A DNA stretch of 64,000 nt from Pelecanus crispus (GCF_030463565.1 NC_134662.1:6115001-6179000); one strand, 5' to 3'; positions 14,301-26,398 are shown, counted from the stretch's first letter. A program made the numbers and translations. Notes: generated from the sequence alone by a model not told the origin.

Positions 14301-17300
14301 TTACAAAAAAAAAAAAAAAAAAGAAATTAAGGGAAAGCCTGAAGCCCTTGTAATTAGGCCTTAATTGCAAAGGAAAGTCTTGCAGCAATTCTGCCTACAA
14401 TCTAAAACATTATCATATAAAAAAAATGCAGACATCCAGACTTACGTGGGTATTAAGACGGTAAGACATGAGTTCGAACTCTCCATCGGGCGGAATGAAA
14501 GAAATTGTCCTGTCGTTTTCAAAGCGAGAGAGACGAACACACTGGTGAAACTTTACGTCTTCCAGTTCCACTGATTTACTTTTGCCACCTAACAGAAAAT
14601 GCACATTTCAAGGCGCTACACAAATTATGTCTGAAGTCTCATCACAGCCAGTTACACAGCAAAGTAGTTACCTGCTGACATTTTAGCCAATACTTTCTTT
14701 AGCTTGCTAGAGGTTTTTAGGACTACAGAAGTCCCAGTGAAAAAAAAAAAAAAAAAAAAGAGATGAGGAACACTAGATGGTTACCATGAATTACCATGGT
14801 ATTCCATCTTTGCTTGGTAAGGTCACACAAGACTAATGTGGTTTTCTACACTGATAAAGGAAGTATTTCTATCATCCTAGAACAAATCCTTTCAGCTGAA
14901 CCTCAAGCATCCCAAAACCTAAGACTTCAGATAACACCCTTCATGATTACTGAGATATCACCAAAATACTCACGGCCTGTATTATCAAAGAGAACTTTGT
15001 CATTTAAACCAAGGCGCAGCTCTGGCATTCCTGAGAGAAAGACTCGCATTTTAATGGATCCAACTATCTCACTCCGTAATACGTTTCCATTGGCACTGAC
15101 CTAAGCAAAAAGAAAAGAAAGGTAAGATTGCTCTGCTGTGGTATGTCATGACATCAAACAATACTCCCACCCCATCCCCATGTCCCAAGTTTTCTGGGAT
15201 GTCTTTCTCCTGAGAAATTAGTCCAGTAGAGTAGAATTAGGTGAGGGAGGTGATGGGCACAGAAGGAGGAGGAAAGGAATTGTAGAATTGTTTAGGTTGG
15301 AAAAGACCTTTAAGACCATCAAGTCCAACCGTAAACCTAACACTGCCAAGTCCACCACTAAGCCGTGTCCGTAAGCACCACGTCTTTTAAATACCTCCAG
15401 GGATGGGGACTCAACCACTGCCCTGGGCAGCCTGCTCCAGTGCTTGACAGCCCTTTCAGCGAAGAACATACCAGAAATTAGCAATACATCCAAGTAAAGC
15501 ATTATTCGCCTACTGGAAGCCCTTATGGGTACTCAGTCTTAATGGCTGACATTGTCTGGAGCATCACAGCACAGCAGCCACAGGCAGTCTGACTTTTTAT
15601 TGTACCCCGGCAGGTTTTCAGACAATAAGCCCTTTTCAGCACTTCCTATTACAATTCTTATTAAAAGTTAAAGGTACCCACCAAAAGGTTAACAGACTCT
15701 ATAACATCCAGGAACACTTCATTTTTCCTGTATTTTATCCCTTCTGATCTCCATGAAACAGCATTTGTAACAGTGGCAGGCGGACGCGGAGCTCCGGTTT
15801 CAAGTTTGTGACCTTCCTGAGTGATGTACCTTTACAGCCACATAATTGGCATGGAAAAAAATGAGAATCAATTTTTTTCATAACTAGACCAAGCCAAAAC
15901 ATTTGTTTGCGTATGGAAGAACGCTCAAAACTTTCCAAAGAGTTTGTCACTGTAAGTGATGCAGAATGATACTTACTCTTGTAAAATTTTACTATCAGTG
16001 GTTTGTGGATAACCAAAATCCATAAGCTCATCTAACAACTCATAAATAATAACAAAATTATCCCTAATGCTCTCTTCTTCCAACTCCTTGAAATATTCAG
16101 AAAAAACCTGAAACAAAATGACAGGAGGGAGAGGAAAAAGGAGGACATGAACTGAGGAAGTACAGCACATTCAGAATGTATTCTTGCATCTAAAATAGTA
16201 ATTTTTAAAAAGCCCCAAACCAAACCCCATACTTGACAAACAGCATTCTGTTCAGAAGATTAGCCTCAGGAAACCCACCTCAATTAAAAGAGAGCTAGAG
16301 GATCCTAGAAGCAACTCTATTATGAAAAATATTTATTCTGGAAAAATTACTTTTCATGCCAAGTACAGATGAACCAAACATAGAATCTATATGATATGCC
16401 ACTACTCATGCATCAAGTTCACAATTCTCTTCTGCGTTCTCAGGTCTTGTGCAACTACTTACAGCATTGTGTCACATCCTTTGCCTACTCAGCTACAAAA
16501 TATCAATTCCATTATTAGTGGTTAGGAAGATAGTTCTACAAAATAATAAAATATAAAGTAAAAATGCTATTACCATAGAGTTCTTTAAAAATGCAAAAGC
16601 TCTACGCACTTCTATTTAGGTCAGATTTAGAACTGAAAAGAAGACAGAAGTTACTTTTGAAATTTCATACTCACCTGAACTACTTTATATAAAAATGAAA
16701 ACACCAGTGATACACAAGCATTTTTCTTAGAAGTCGCAACAACTGATAAAGGATGTTCAGGAACATGCATTCAAAGTCACCATTCAAAAAAAATGTTTAC
16801 TAAGTGCATTTTTAAAAGCCTTGAGGCAATTAGAGTTGGCCAAAACCCCTAAGAGTTAATTAATTAACAGTACCTCTGGTCTAACAAGATATGAAGATAA
16901 ATATTCAGGAAATAATTTATTAGAGTAAAATTAACAGAACCACTTTTCTGCACCCTATGCTGCTGGTGCACATTACACTATGCAAAGCATAAACTGACTT
17001 TATTTAATAGAGCCTCCTTATGTCATTTCATCCATTCTCTAGCTGGGCATTTAAACACGAACAACAAAAATACAGCAGCACTTGGCGTATCAGCATATGT
17101 GAGCTATCTGCAGGATAAAGGATACGATATAGGTTGTTATGTTTAATCCACATAAAACGAACTCCTCCGTGTGCTAGAATAGGAGAAAGTGTCCCCTCTT
17201 CTTCCTTTTCCATAAGGATTGGCATAAAATGCTCCACCTCTGACATGTCCACATCTCCACGGTAATTCCGACAGATGAGAACCTATAAAGAGAGGAACAG

Positions 17301-17950
17301 AATCCTTGTATTTTTTCTCTTTCATGAGATGATGTTACCACGCAAGACCAACGCACAAGATATTTGGAAGGCCTAAGTAACTTTAAAAAAGTCACCAAGC
17401 TTCACTCTAGCCTCTATGCGTACTACAAATGCAAATCACAAGGCCAAAATACTTTGCTGATCAGAATGCAATTCCTAATCTTTCATTGCAACGTCACGTA
17501 TTAATGTTTCCCAGAGTTATTCTTCACCTACTGTTGCACATGGCCTAATAATGCTTTTAAGATGGGAACACATGCAACTCCTCTGAGACAAACCACCTCC
17601 AATTGGCCCTGCGGGCACGGCGGCCGCCAGCAGCCGCCTCCCTCAGCATCGGTACCCGCGACCAGGAGCCACAGGCCACGACCCCCCGTCACAGCTCGGA
17701 CCGCAGTGCCGGGGCGGCCGGGGCCGGCAGCAAGGAGGGGCCGGGGAGGGGAGAGCGGCTGCCGCAGCCGCCGGCGAGGCCGGGGGCCCCCCGCCATCCC
17801 GGGGCCCCCCGCCATCCCGGGGCCCCTCGCAGAGCCGAGCGCGCCCGACCCCCGCAGCGGCCCGGGCCGAGGGAGGCCCCGCCGAGCGCCCCGCCGCCCG
17901 GCCCTCACCTTCCCCTTCAGGTCCAGCACGTAGACGGCGCTGGCCGACAT
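11381..17950 (-). CDS. AP1M1: AP-1 complex subunit mu-1 (12 coding exons, 423 aa)
   Basis: Medium subunit of the AP-1 clathrin adaptor. It recognises YxxPhi sorting signals on cargo at the trans-Golgi network and endosomes. Coding exons in transcript order: 17950-17909, 17282-17126, 16742-16675, 16107-15977, 15829-15682, 15100-14974, 14588-14446, 13584-13513, 13225-13067, 12401-12276, 12080-12005, 11403-11381. All junctions have GT/AG and total 1272 bp, which is 423 codons plus stop. The protein begins [14 protein letters not shown] and ends NGDYQLRTQ, typical of mu-1A rather than mu-1B. The N-terminal longin-like domain spans about residues 1-140 and the mu-homology domain about 168-421. Asp174 (FLDV) and Trp408 (LPWVRY), the residues that form the tyrosine-signal pocket in this family, are present. 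A CR1 fragment sits in intron 5. The gene lies downstream of FAM32A on the same strand. The terminal coding exon is only 23 bp, as a split codon plus seven codons including the stop. Confidence 0.97.
15279..15500 (-). repeat. CR1 LINE 3'-end fragment in AP1M1 intron 5
   Basis: The plus strand carries the reverse complement of the CR1 3' end: TTTAGGTTGGAAAAGACC, then CATCAAGTCCAACC, then GGGATGGGGACTCAACCAC and the GGGCAGCCTGCTCCA block. The element is 5'-truncated, with its 3' end at the left. Scattered differences from the typical avian consensus indicate an old, inactive copy. Confidence 0.9.
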
Positions 17951-18330
17951 CGCCGCGCCGCCGCCTCCCGCCCGGGCCGCCGCGCCGCCCGGCCGCAGCC
18001 ACCCCGACTTCCGCTTCCCGCACGGCACTTCCGGCAGGAAGTGACGACACGAGACCCGGCTGCTGCGGGGAGGGATACGCGCAGGGCTCCGCCGCGGCCG
18101 CGGAAGAAGCCGTTGACGCACCCTGTGCTAAATAGTCCCGGTGCGGGCGGCCCCGGGGCCTTTTTCCCCGCCGGGAAACGCTCCCAGGGCGCCGGAGCAG
18201 CAGCAGGAGCGGGGCTGGGCGCTGAGGGCGCCGGGACGAGGGGCCGCAGCCCTCCGGGAGGGTTGGGCCGGCTGGGGTGGGAGCCCCGGGGCAGGCACTG
18301 GGCACCCAGGGCCCAAACAGCGACAGCATT
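17951..18330 (-). promoter_or_regulatory. AP1M1 CpG-island promoter with ETS/GABP-type sites
   Basis: A CpG-dense segment begins just upstream of the AP1M1 start codon and continues into exon 1 and intron 1 (to about 17590). At 18026-18043 a near-perfect palindrome, CACTTCC-GGCA-GGAAGTG, joins two ETS core sites tail to tail. Another ACTTCCG lies at 18007. No TATA box was seen, as expected for a broadly expressed gene. The transcription start is inferred, not shown. Confidence 0.7.
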
Positions 18331-18524
18331 CGGGTTGGAGAACAATATTCGGGTTTAAGCACGTTAGGATTTTAAACATCAAGATACACATCATCCCTCA
18401 AAGGGAGCAAAAATTGTAAAGGCAGGCAAGGCACTGCAAAAACTCCACGCACAAACAACTGTTCCATCAGCGCACTGCCCCTGATTTTATGGGTAAGCCA
18501 GCGCCAAAAGGATGAAAGCAGCAT

Positions 18525-18530
18525 TTTAAT
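18525..18530 (-). terminator. Candidate FAM32A poly(A) signal (ATTAAA)
   Basis: TTTAAT on the plus strand reads ATTAAA on the minus strand, about 430 bp past the FAM32A stop codon and before the AP1M1 promoter. It is the best placed hexamer I found, but it is a variant signal and could be chance. Confidence 0.35.
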
Positions 18531-18959
18531 GAGAAGTTGCATGGAAGTTACAAGTTACAGCAGACCCCCCACCTCTGAAAGGACTCCAGGTAAAGAAATC
18601 ATACAATTCCTATAACTTACAAGAGCTTATGCTATGTGAGACTGACAGACTCCTGGCTTCCAAAAAGGAAAAACTTAGTTTCAAACAAAGGAACATTTTC
18701 CAGCAATTGATTTGGGCCTTAACCCCGCTTTAAGCGCTAAAAAAAATAGCCTTCTGCACCTAGATAAATCAGAGCTCATCAGCCAAGAAGAGATTGTTGA
18801 ATATTTAGTTTTAAAAAACCAAAACAATGAAATACAAGTCATAAACGTTCAGAAGATATACTAAACATTCAATGTGGAGAATACACAGATTTACATGGCA
18901 ACCCTGTTCAGTACAAACAGAACGCAACTCCTGATCCAAAGCCTTGAAAAGCAGGCCAT

Positions 18960-19741
18960 TCACTTAGTCCAGCTGACTTTAGGAATGTCGTAATGCTCAG
19001 TCAGAGTATCCAAGTGCCTGTTGAAATCCTAGGGGAGAGAAGGAGAAAGAAAACGTTTACTCTTTGCTGCTGACACGGCCACCGCTGAACCCAAGACCCT
19101 CTGCCTCCTGCTTCCGTGTTTCACGAGGGCGAAACAGTTCCTCCAGCCCAACAAGCCTGCGTGCTGACAAATACACGCCGGCCTGAGCAAACCAGGATAA
19201 CTTAGCTTACCTCCACTCTCTGCTTATGGGTTTTCGACGCTTTCTTCAGGATCCTCTCCATTTGCTGGAGGCAGAGACAAGAGAGGCCAGTTACTCCCAG
19301 CGCTCGTGGCCCCTCAGGGGCCGCACCTGAGGGGTCGGCTGGGGTTTTTACATCCCCCCCCCCGAGCCCCCAGACGGGGTCTGGCCCAGGCAGGGCAGCC
19401 CTACCCGCTTCTCCTGCATCTTCTCGTAGGCCACCTGCGCCGGGGTCCGCTTGTCCAGGCCGCGCTTCTTCTCCTCCTCCTGCTTCTTGCTGCTCACGAT
19501 CTGCTCCAGGATCTGGGCCTTCTCCTTCGCCTTTTTCTTCTTCCTGCGGGCAGCGGGCGGTCAGCGCGCAGCCCCGGCCGCCCTCCCCGCTGCCCCCCGG
19601 CCGGTCCCCCCGCTGCCCCCCGGCCGCCCTCCCCGCTGCCCCCCGGCCGGTCGCCCCGCCTCACCGCTTGCCGGCCCCCAGGGCCGCGCCGCCGCCCTTC
19701 AGCCGCAGCGGCCCGCGCTGCACCGCCTCGTAGTCCGCCAT
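18960..19741 (-). CDS. FAM32A: FAM32A, spliceosome-associated protein (4 exons, 112 aa)
   Basis: Small basic nuclear protein. In the human post-catalytic spliceosome it reaches into the active site and promotes exon ligation (family knowledge). Exons in transcript order: 19741-19665, 19543-19405, 19264-19211, 19028-18960, total 339 bp, which is 112 codons plus stop, the usual length. It starts MADYEAVQRGPLRLKGGG, has a lysine-rich segment (RKKKKAKEKAQ, about residues 26-36), a charged helix near KKQEEEKKRGLDKR, and ends HYDIPKVSWTK, the conserved C-terminus. All splice sites are GT/AG. Introns are very short: 122, 140 and 182 bp. Intron 1 contains a 46-bp tandem duplication. The CpG-rich 5' end stops abruptly at a CR1 copy about 120 bp upstream of the start codon. 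CIB3 is the divergent neighbour and AP1M1 follows in tandem. Confidence 0.97.
19574..19652. repeat. 46-bp GC-rich tandem duplication in FAM32A intron 1
   Basis: A unit beginning CCGGCCGCCCTCCCCGCTGC at 19574 recurs at 19620, a period of 46 bp. The second copy is partial. It fills most of the 122-bp intron 1 of FAM32A. Confidence 0.75.
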
Positions 19742-19861
19742 GGCTGCTCCGCCGCGCTGCGGCGCCCCCTGGAGGCGCGCGGCGCCGTTGCCGCGGCAAC
19801 GCTGCGTCCCCCGGCTCCGTGAGGGGAGCCCGCCGCGAGCCCCGCGAGCCCAGGCCGGAGG
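19742..19861 (-). promoter_or_regulatory. FAM32A CpG-rich proximal promoter
   Basis: CpG-dense sequence covers exon 1, intron 1 and about 120 bp upstream of the FAM32A start codon, then ends at the CR1 boundary near 19862. The transcription start presumably lies in this short interval. No TATA box was seen. Confidence 0.55.
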
Positions 19862-20346
19862 TCATAGAATCATAGATCGTTTAGGTTGGAAAAGCCCTTT
19901 AAGATCATCCAGTCCAACCATTAACCTACACTACCAAGTCCACAGTAAACCAGTCAAGGGTAGGCCAGACTGAACCATGTCCCCAAGTGCCACCTCTGCC
20001 CGGTTTTTGAATGCTTCCAGGGATGGGGACTCCCCCACCTCTCTGGGCAGCCTGTTCCAATGCTTGACCACCCTTTCTGTAAAGAAATTTCTCCTAATAT
20101 CCAACCTAAACCTCCCCTGGTGCAGCTTGAGCCCATTTCCTCTCGTCCTACCACTTGTTCCTTGGGAGCAGAGCCCAACACCCCCTCCCTGCCCCCTCCT
20201 GTCAGGCAGCTGTAGAGAGCGATCAGGTCTCCCCTCAGCCTCCTCTTCTCCAGGCTGAACACCCCCAGCTCCCTCAGCCGCTCCCCACCAGCCCTGTGCT
20301 CCAGACCCTGCCCCAGCTCCGCTGCCCGGCCCTCCCCACACGCCGT
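19862..20346 (-). repeat. CR1 LINE, 5'-truncated, about 480 bp
   Basis: The plus strand reads the reverse complement of CR1. At the left edge are the ATTCTATG-type terminal repeats (CATAGAATCATAGATCG), followed by TTAGGTTGGAAAAGCCC, the GGGATGGGGACTCCCCCACC block, CTAATATCCAACCTAAACC, and the segment encoding the end of the CR1 reverse-transcriptase ORF region up to CCAGACCCTGCCCCAGCTCC. The long open frame through this stretch on the minus strand is CR1-derived, not a host gene. Confidence 0.95.
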
Positions 20347-21287
20347 GTTCCGGGCCGAAGAGAACAATCCGGAATAGTTTTTGGTTATTTGAAGGCACGC
20401 CGATGCGTGAGGCCGGCGTTCCTTCGCTGAGGTGAATAGGTTTTCCACCGGACAGAGGGGCCCGCCCGGCCGCACGGTAGGAATGGCCAAGAAATGAAAA
20501 TTTGACAGCCTGCCTGTGATCAATAAATAAGGCGGCCTGCCACACGCTGCAGTACAGTCAGTTCCTCCTCCCCCCCTTGTTTTTCATATTTCGTACGGCC
20601 TGTAACACCACATTCCTTCTCACATGTACGGACTCTATACTCACACGTATTTTCAGTGTAAAGGCCATATATGTATCAGTATAGATGCATAATGGCACGC
20701 TAATAATCGTTAACTAGTGGTAATGTGTGTTAGCAGATAATGCAGAATAAAGGGCGTGAGCAAACTTTATAGACACTATCTCCAGTAAAAACTACCATTA
20801 GCATTGGTGTGCGATGTGTATTATAGGGAAAAGTGAGAAGGAAAAGACGAGGGATTACCATGGCTGTTACTAATTTCTAGCATTTGGTGTTAATTCTTAA
20901 AGAAGACAGACATTACTAGCACTTTTCAGGTAATTTACCATGTCTGAAGGAATGAAAAAGTACGATCCATGAAGTCTACCGGCTCCCTCAAAGACACAAA
21001 AAGCAGCTATTTGTGGTTTGGCTAAATACTGCAACATGAGCCTTCGTTGTGCACGCAGGAGACGGGTGAGCAATGCTGGATAGAGCCTTGAGTAGCCAGA
21101 CTAAAGATTCCATGAAATGCTCCTATTATGGTACTTGCAGCCTGTGGAACGGGGAAGCTGGTTACTTGATCCTCTGCTATACCTGAACCTCATTGCTGCA
21201 GCTTTTAATAACTGAATACCCAGACGTCCTATAAGGGTGCCTTTGAGGAAAGAATGACGGGACAAGAAGCAGCATTCAGAGCTAGAA
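20347..21287. other. Interval between CR1 and CIB3, upstream region of CIB3
   Basis: About 940 bp of AT-rich sequence between the CR1 copy and the CIB3 start codon. It presumably holds the CIB3 5'UTR and promoter. I could not place a TATA box or transcription start with confidence and saw no other feature. Confidence 0.5.
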
Positions 21288-24200
21288 ATGGGCAACAAGC
21301 AAACCATTTTCACTCCAGAGCAACTGGATGCATATCAGGTATAAAACAAACTAAATGGCTGTTTGGACAGAACATTGAATAACGCTGAGGGCTTTTTTTA
21401 AACAATCTCTTTTAAAAATTACTAGGTAGGACTACTAAATTACAGCAAAGATTTTAGTAACATAGTTTGATTCTTACATCAAGAAGAAGGGTTATAAAAT
21501 ACTCCTAATTACATGCCGGAAAGAAAGAGCATTAATGCTTGGCCACATATATTACAATATAACTCCATTTTAAGTCACTGTAGTGGAAAAGTTTGCACCA
21601 ATGCATGCTAAGAACTGTCACTGCATGTTATATCTTTTCTTATTTCATAGGACTGCACATTCTTTACAAGGAAAGAAATTCTGAGGTAAGTCTTGCATGT
21701 GCATTTTGTGTGTAAAGTACAGAGATTGCTATAAAACCAGGTTACATAGAGGGTGAGGTATTTTTAAAAAATAATTTAAAAATGGATTTACACAAATTTA
21801 AAGCGATACCTTTGGACAATCTGAACATTTTTGTTGCTTTTTTATGTACAAACCCTATGTTATCTATCTTAAATTGAGCCAGAATTCTGAATTTTGTATT
21901 CAGGTACCAGTGTCTCCATCAGAAATAAATGTAATAAGTTATATTTTAGTGCATACCTTGCCAGTGAAATCCATGTTCCCCTCACCTTGTTTTATGACAA
22001 ATGCTTCAAAGTATACTGTTGTTCTTTGGGATACTTTGCCTGTTTTATGAAAACCTTAATGGTTGTGTCACATTTTATTCACCTTTTTTTTCATGTCTTC
22101 ATGTAAATAATTACGCTGATACTCTAAGGTGCATTTTCCCCAAAGCTTTCACGCACCTCATTGAACATTCCATTTAATTAATCTCTGGCCAAAGGATCCG
22201 ATAAAGACAGGTTCAGTAGTCTGTTCATGGGGGGCTGAGAGCCTTCACTGAAAACCTCAACTTGTCGTAAGAAATACTTACCAGATAGTAACGTACATAA
22301 TATCGAAGTTGCATTTGCCTTTCCTAACCACTGGGCATATTAACAGAAGGGGAAGTGTTCGGTTTTGGCATCTCTCAAGATGTCATCACACATTTTTTGC
22401 AAATTTCTCTGAAGGGCAGAGCACAAGTGACAATTTTGTACGGAGCATGTCCCTCTTTAGAAGCTTGATATCTATGTATGAATTCTATACAGGATAAAAT
22501 AGGAATGGTTCTGCAATAATTGAAATCTAAATCTGCCTGCCTTTCCCTGTAGTAAACAGAGGCCAGAACCATAACTGTGTCATGAATAAGACATTTATTA
22601 TTGATAGGGATCCCTTCTAAAATTCTGTCCTATTGTTTTGTTGATAGCAGCTGTGAGTGGGATCTTTACTCTAGCACAAGAACTGAAGCAAATAGCACGC
22701 TGAAAAAGTGGTGAATACATTCATTCAAATTATTATGCACATTTCCTGTCTCTTGAACCCGAGTTCTACAGAAAAACAGGAAGATACTTGGGGTGGATAA
22801 AAACCTGGTAGAGTTGGTCCCAGATCTCTCTTCCTGCCCATGGCTTTAGGCATTCAGGGTTTTATTCTGACATTGAAGCTGAATCTTTCATGCTCCAGTT
22901 GAAGCCCATTATTTTTGGTCACATTCATTGTGGCCATGGAAAATAGATCCCTTTCGCCTTGCCACAAATTCTTATGTGTTCGGAAACTGATTAGGTGGAC
23001 CTTCAGGTTGAAGGTCCTGTGCCTTGTTAGTGTAAATACATAAATCATAATTACACTCCATGCCTGAATATCATTGCTGACAATGTAGAAGTACATCTGA
23101 AGCTCCGTAAAAATCTGTTTTCAGATACACGGTATCCAGCAGTTTGGCTGCCTGACCTGTGTAAGCATTTTCACCTAATTGTTCTGTAAGCATGAAGGCT
23201 TTGTATTTTTCAGCAGTTGCACTATGTTGTTCTTTTTAATACTGTCTCTTCCACCGACGACTACAGAGCATACTAAATGTTATTTAGTGACTGATACCAT
23301 CCATCTGGTAAAGGATGCAAAGTGTGAAGAATGATAGGGAAAAGGCAAGCACATTGTTCTCAGCGGTGTCAATAACTTGTTCCCTGAACAAGCCTTTCTT
23401 TCTGTTTCAGACTGTTTCACAGATACCGGGATCTAGCCCCACAGCTAGTTCCGCTCGACTACACAGATAAACCAGCCGTGACACTTCCCTATGAACTCAT
23501 TGGCAGCATGCCAGAGCTGAAGGTACAGGGCGAGGAACACAACTGGAATCGAGTGACACATTTCTGTTTATTCTACCCTTTTTTAATAATTCATCCAGTA
23601 CTAATTACTGGGAGACAAGCTGAAAGACAAGTAAATTTTGGCTATTGAAATTGAAAGTCTGTCTGGAAGCTTCTAGTGATTCCCTGAAAACACCCTGAAA
23701 TTGCACAAAGGTTAAAGAAGGTTGCAGCTGTGTCTACCTCTGACACAACATTAGACAAGAACGTGATAGCAGAAAGGGGAGTATTTGCCAAAAAGGGGTT
23801 ACAACAAAAATAATCTCGCTCCAAGTGTGTCTTATCTGCACTGAAATAAATGCTAGTAAAGATGACCTTCCCTTGCTCCTGTGTTCTGTTTCCCAGGACA
23901 ATCCATTCCGCCAGCGGATAGCAGAGGTTTTCTCCGAGGATGGAGACGGCAATATGACTTTAGATGATTTTTTGGACATGTTTTCAGTGCTGAGTGAAAT
24001 GGCTCCCAGAGACTTGAAAGCTTATTATGCTTTTAAAATTTATGGTGAGACATGCATAGAAAGTAAACTTTGGGGAAATCCTGCAGCTCACGTAGGGATG
24101 CAAAATACTCATTTTTCCACTATAATGATTTCTAGTTAGGTATGTTTTTAATACAGCCTTTCTTTTTGTTGCCTTTGAATGTCTGTTTCTCTCTCCTAGA

Positions 24201-25689
24201 GACTTCTGGTCTTTGTCTTTTGTCTCCCCTCTTCTCTTACTTATTTAGGATTAGGGTTTACTACAAAATTTACAACCTGAAATTATCTGCAGTTTTCAAG
24301 AGCTGATAAACATTTAAGAAATACTTCTGTCTGAGGGGCTGCTTGGAAAAGTGCAGCACAAGGGATTTGGCTGCCCGTAAATCTGTAGGGTGGTTTTGGT
24401 AGGGGGAGGTGGGAGGCAGGGAAGCACACTTCTAGCATTTTTTCTCCAAGGACAAATATGAAGATTTTTTTTTTTCTTTTTTACAGTACCATTTTCAGTT
24501 ACTTTCTTCATGATCAGCTAAAGCCAAACAATATATCCAACAAACAATCTGTTTTTTTATGATTTAAACTGTCCATGATTCAGCAAAGATGTTAAAAAAG
24601 TGAACTCTCAGCAAAACTGACCAGCCCATTCTCTTCTTTTAACTTCATACTATTTCTTGCATTTAGTTCAGTAGTACCGATTCGCTGGAATGATTTAATT
24701 ATGGCTAGGCTATGTTTAGCCATTAAACTATTTACAATTGTTACCATTACGTAAGATAAGGAAAAACGATTCTAGGATCTTACTTTGTTATTGAATTTTT
24801 ATACAAGCAAATACGGATAACTGCAAGACTTCCTTTCTGATTTGAAATTTCTGTTTATACAAATACATTACGGCCTGGGAGCCAAACCCTTCTTCCTATT
24901 AGGTCTTGGCAGTCAACCACGTAAAATGCCGACTTTTGTCACTTTGAATTAATTTTGTTTCCTTTGACAGATTTTAACAATGACGATTACATATGCAAAT
25001 CAGATCTAGAGAAAACTGTTAACAAATTAACCCGAAATGAACTTACCCCAGAGGAAGTTAGCCTTGTATGTGAAAAGGTGATTTACGAAGCTGATGCGGA
25101 CAACGACGGCAAGCTTTCTTTGGAAGACTTTCAGCGTATGATAATACGAGCTCCAGATTTCCTCAGGTAATATTTGCTTTTAATTTCTAACACAAAATTG
25201 TTCTTAGGTTTTCTGTCAGAAGTGTCTGAAGCGTGTTTTAGGTCTCCTCAGCCATTACAGATCATCACTCCTCCCTGACAGTTTCTAGTAGAGCTACCCA
25301 TTGCAAAGACTGGGAAAACAGATGCTTGAAAAATCGTGGAGGCTTCTTGACTTGCTTTTTGAACCTCCGATGTACTTTTTACATGACAAAGTCCTCGGAA
25401 CTTAAAAAGTTAATATTAGCACTTAGACTCCACTGATAATTATATGAGATTAGCTCACTCAATGTGTAACTTAGCCTTAATACGGTTTCTGACACGTCTT
25501 GCACAAAGCAGCACTCAGATCTTGCATTTATTTAATGTACCTATTCTTTGCAAGTGCTTCACAAAATAGTTTCCAATTTATTGTACGGTCCTAGGATTAA
25601 TTGTAGTGAATCCTTTTGAATACAGAGGAGTGATACGTAAGTGATCATTACTTCCTTTTTTTAATAGCACATTCCACATTCGAATCTGA
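21288..25689 (+). CDS. CIB3: Calcium and integrin-binding family member 3 (6 coding exons, 187 aa)
   Basis: EF-hand calcium sensor. CIB family members bind integrin tails, and CIB2/CIB3 bind TMC1/2 in the hair-cell mechanotransduction complex (family knowledge). Exons: 21288-21338, 21651-21685, 23411-23522, 23897-24044, 24971-25166, 25668-25689, all GT/AG, total 564 bp, giving 187 aa, the human CIB3 length. It starts [17 protein letters not shown], with Gly2 positioned for N-myristoylation, and ends APDFLSTFHIRI. The two C-terminal EF-hand loops are visible: [14 protein letters not shown] (about residues 121-134) and [12 protein letters not shown] (about 162-173). The second EF-like segment, [13 protein letters not shown], is also present. 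The [20 protein letters not shown] region has the residues expected for CIB3. Of the five recognised spliced genes it alone is on the plus strand, matching its inverted orientation in the human cluster. It converges on RAB8A. Confidence 0.96.
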
Positions 25690-26390
25690 ATCTAGTGAAA
25701 CAGACAGACGTGCTTCTTGAACCTTCAACAACTACTTCACCCGAGATTACACTCCATGAGAGAGCAAAATGAGAGGACCAAAGAGGACAATTTCTGGTAA
25801 CTGAACCAGTCAGAGAACTCTGTATCTTGTTTACCTCTTTAAAAGGAACCATTCATAAAGCTCTTCATCAAGATTTCCCTGTAATTTAACAAAATGTCTA
25901 TTTCCGCCCCCAGCTAGAGCAAATCTGGCCTAGACAGTGAGGTGGGAAATATTTTTTAAAGTTCAGACACCACCAGGTACTGAAGGAACTTGTATCAAAT
26001 TATAGCTTCTAGAAAAATTCCTAAGAAAATGCCTTATCCAGTAAAATCCCCTTGAAAATAGTTTCAAAAACATTATGGTTAATCAAAATTGCGTGAACAA
26101 CTCCTCTGATCAGCTTTAACAGTCTTACAAATGGTCCAGTGAATCGATTTGCTAAAGTATTGTGCTAGCATGTCACAGAAGTCCATTACAGGTTCTGAGA
26201 ATAGCGAGAGCTGTTTCAGAATTTATAACGAAAAGTCAACTCAACATACTTTGAAAGACAGAAGAGCCTACCCTGCTATCCTGTCCTTCTTTTCTATTTT
26301 TAGAAACACCCTATATTCCACACAAGAATCTATATGAACAAATGACGAACAACTGACAAACTGAGTTTGTAAAATTCTCTTTTCATAAGA
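25690..26390. other. CIB3 3' flank, convergent interval with RAB8A
   Basis: About 700 bp downstream of the CIB3 stop codon. I found no AATAAA on the plus strand here, so the CIB3 mRNA end is not defined. HSH2D, which lies between CIB3 and RAB8A in human, was searched for here and onward to 30.4 kb and was not seen. Confidence 0.5.
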
Positions 26391-26392
26391 AG

Positions 26393-26398
26393 TTTATT
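26393..26398 (-). terminator. Candidate distal RAB8A poly(A) signal
   Basis: TTTATT on the plus strand (AATAAA on minus). It is the farthest well-placed signal before CIB3 and would imply a RAB8A 3'UTR of about 4 kb. Other AATAAA sites on the minus strand occur near 26.8, 27.25, 29.44, 30.01 and 30.09 kb, so shorter ends are possible. Confidence 0.35.

Noticed and set aside
17603-18362. Long open frames of up to 251 codons on both strands around the AP1M1 first exon
   Set aside because: They are low-complexity Pro/Ala/Arg/Gly frames caused by CpG-island composition, with overlapping frames on both strands. AP1M1 exon 1 explains the coding part.
19931-20545. A 204-codon minus-strand frame
   Set aside because: It runs through the CR1 3' end ([20 protein letters not shown] is typical of CR1) and is retroposon sequence, not a host gene.
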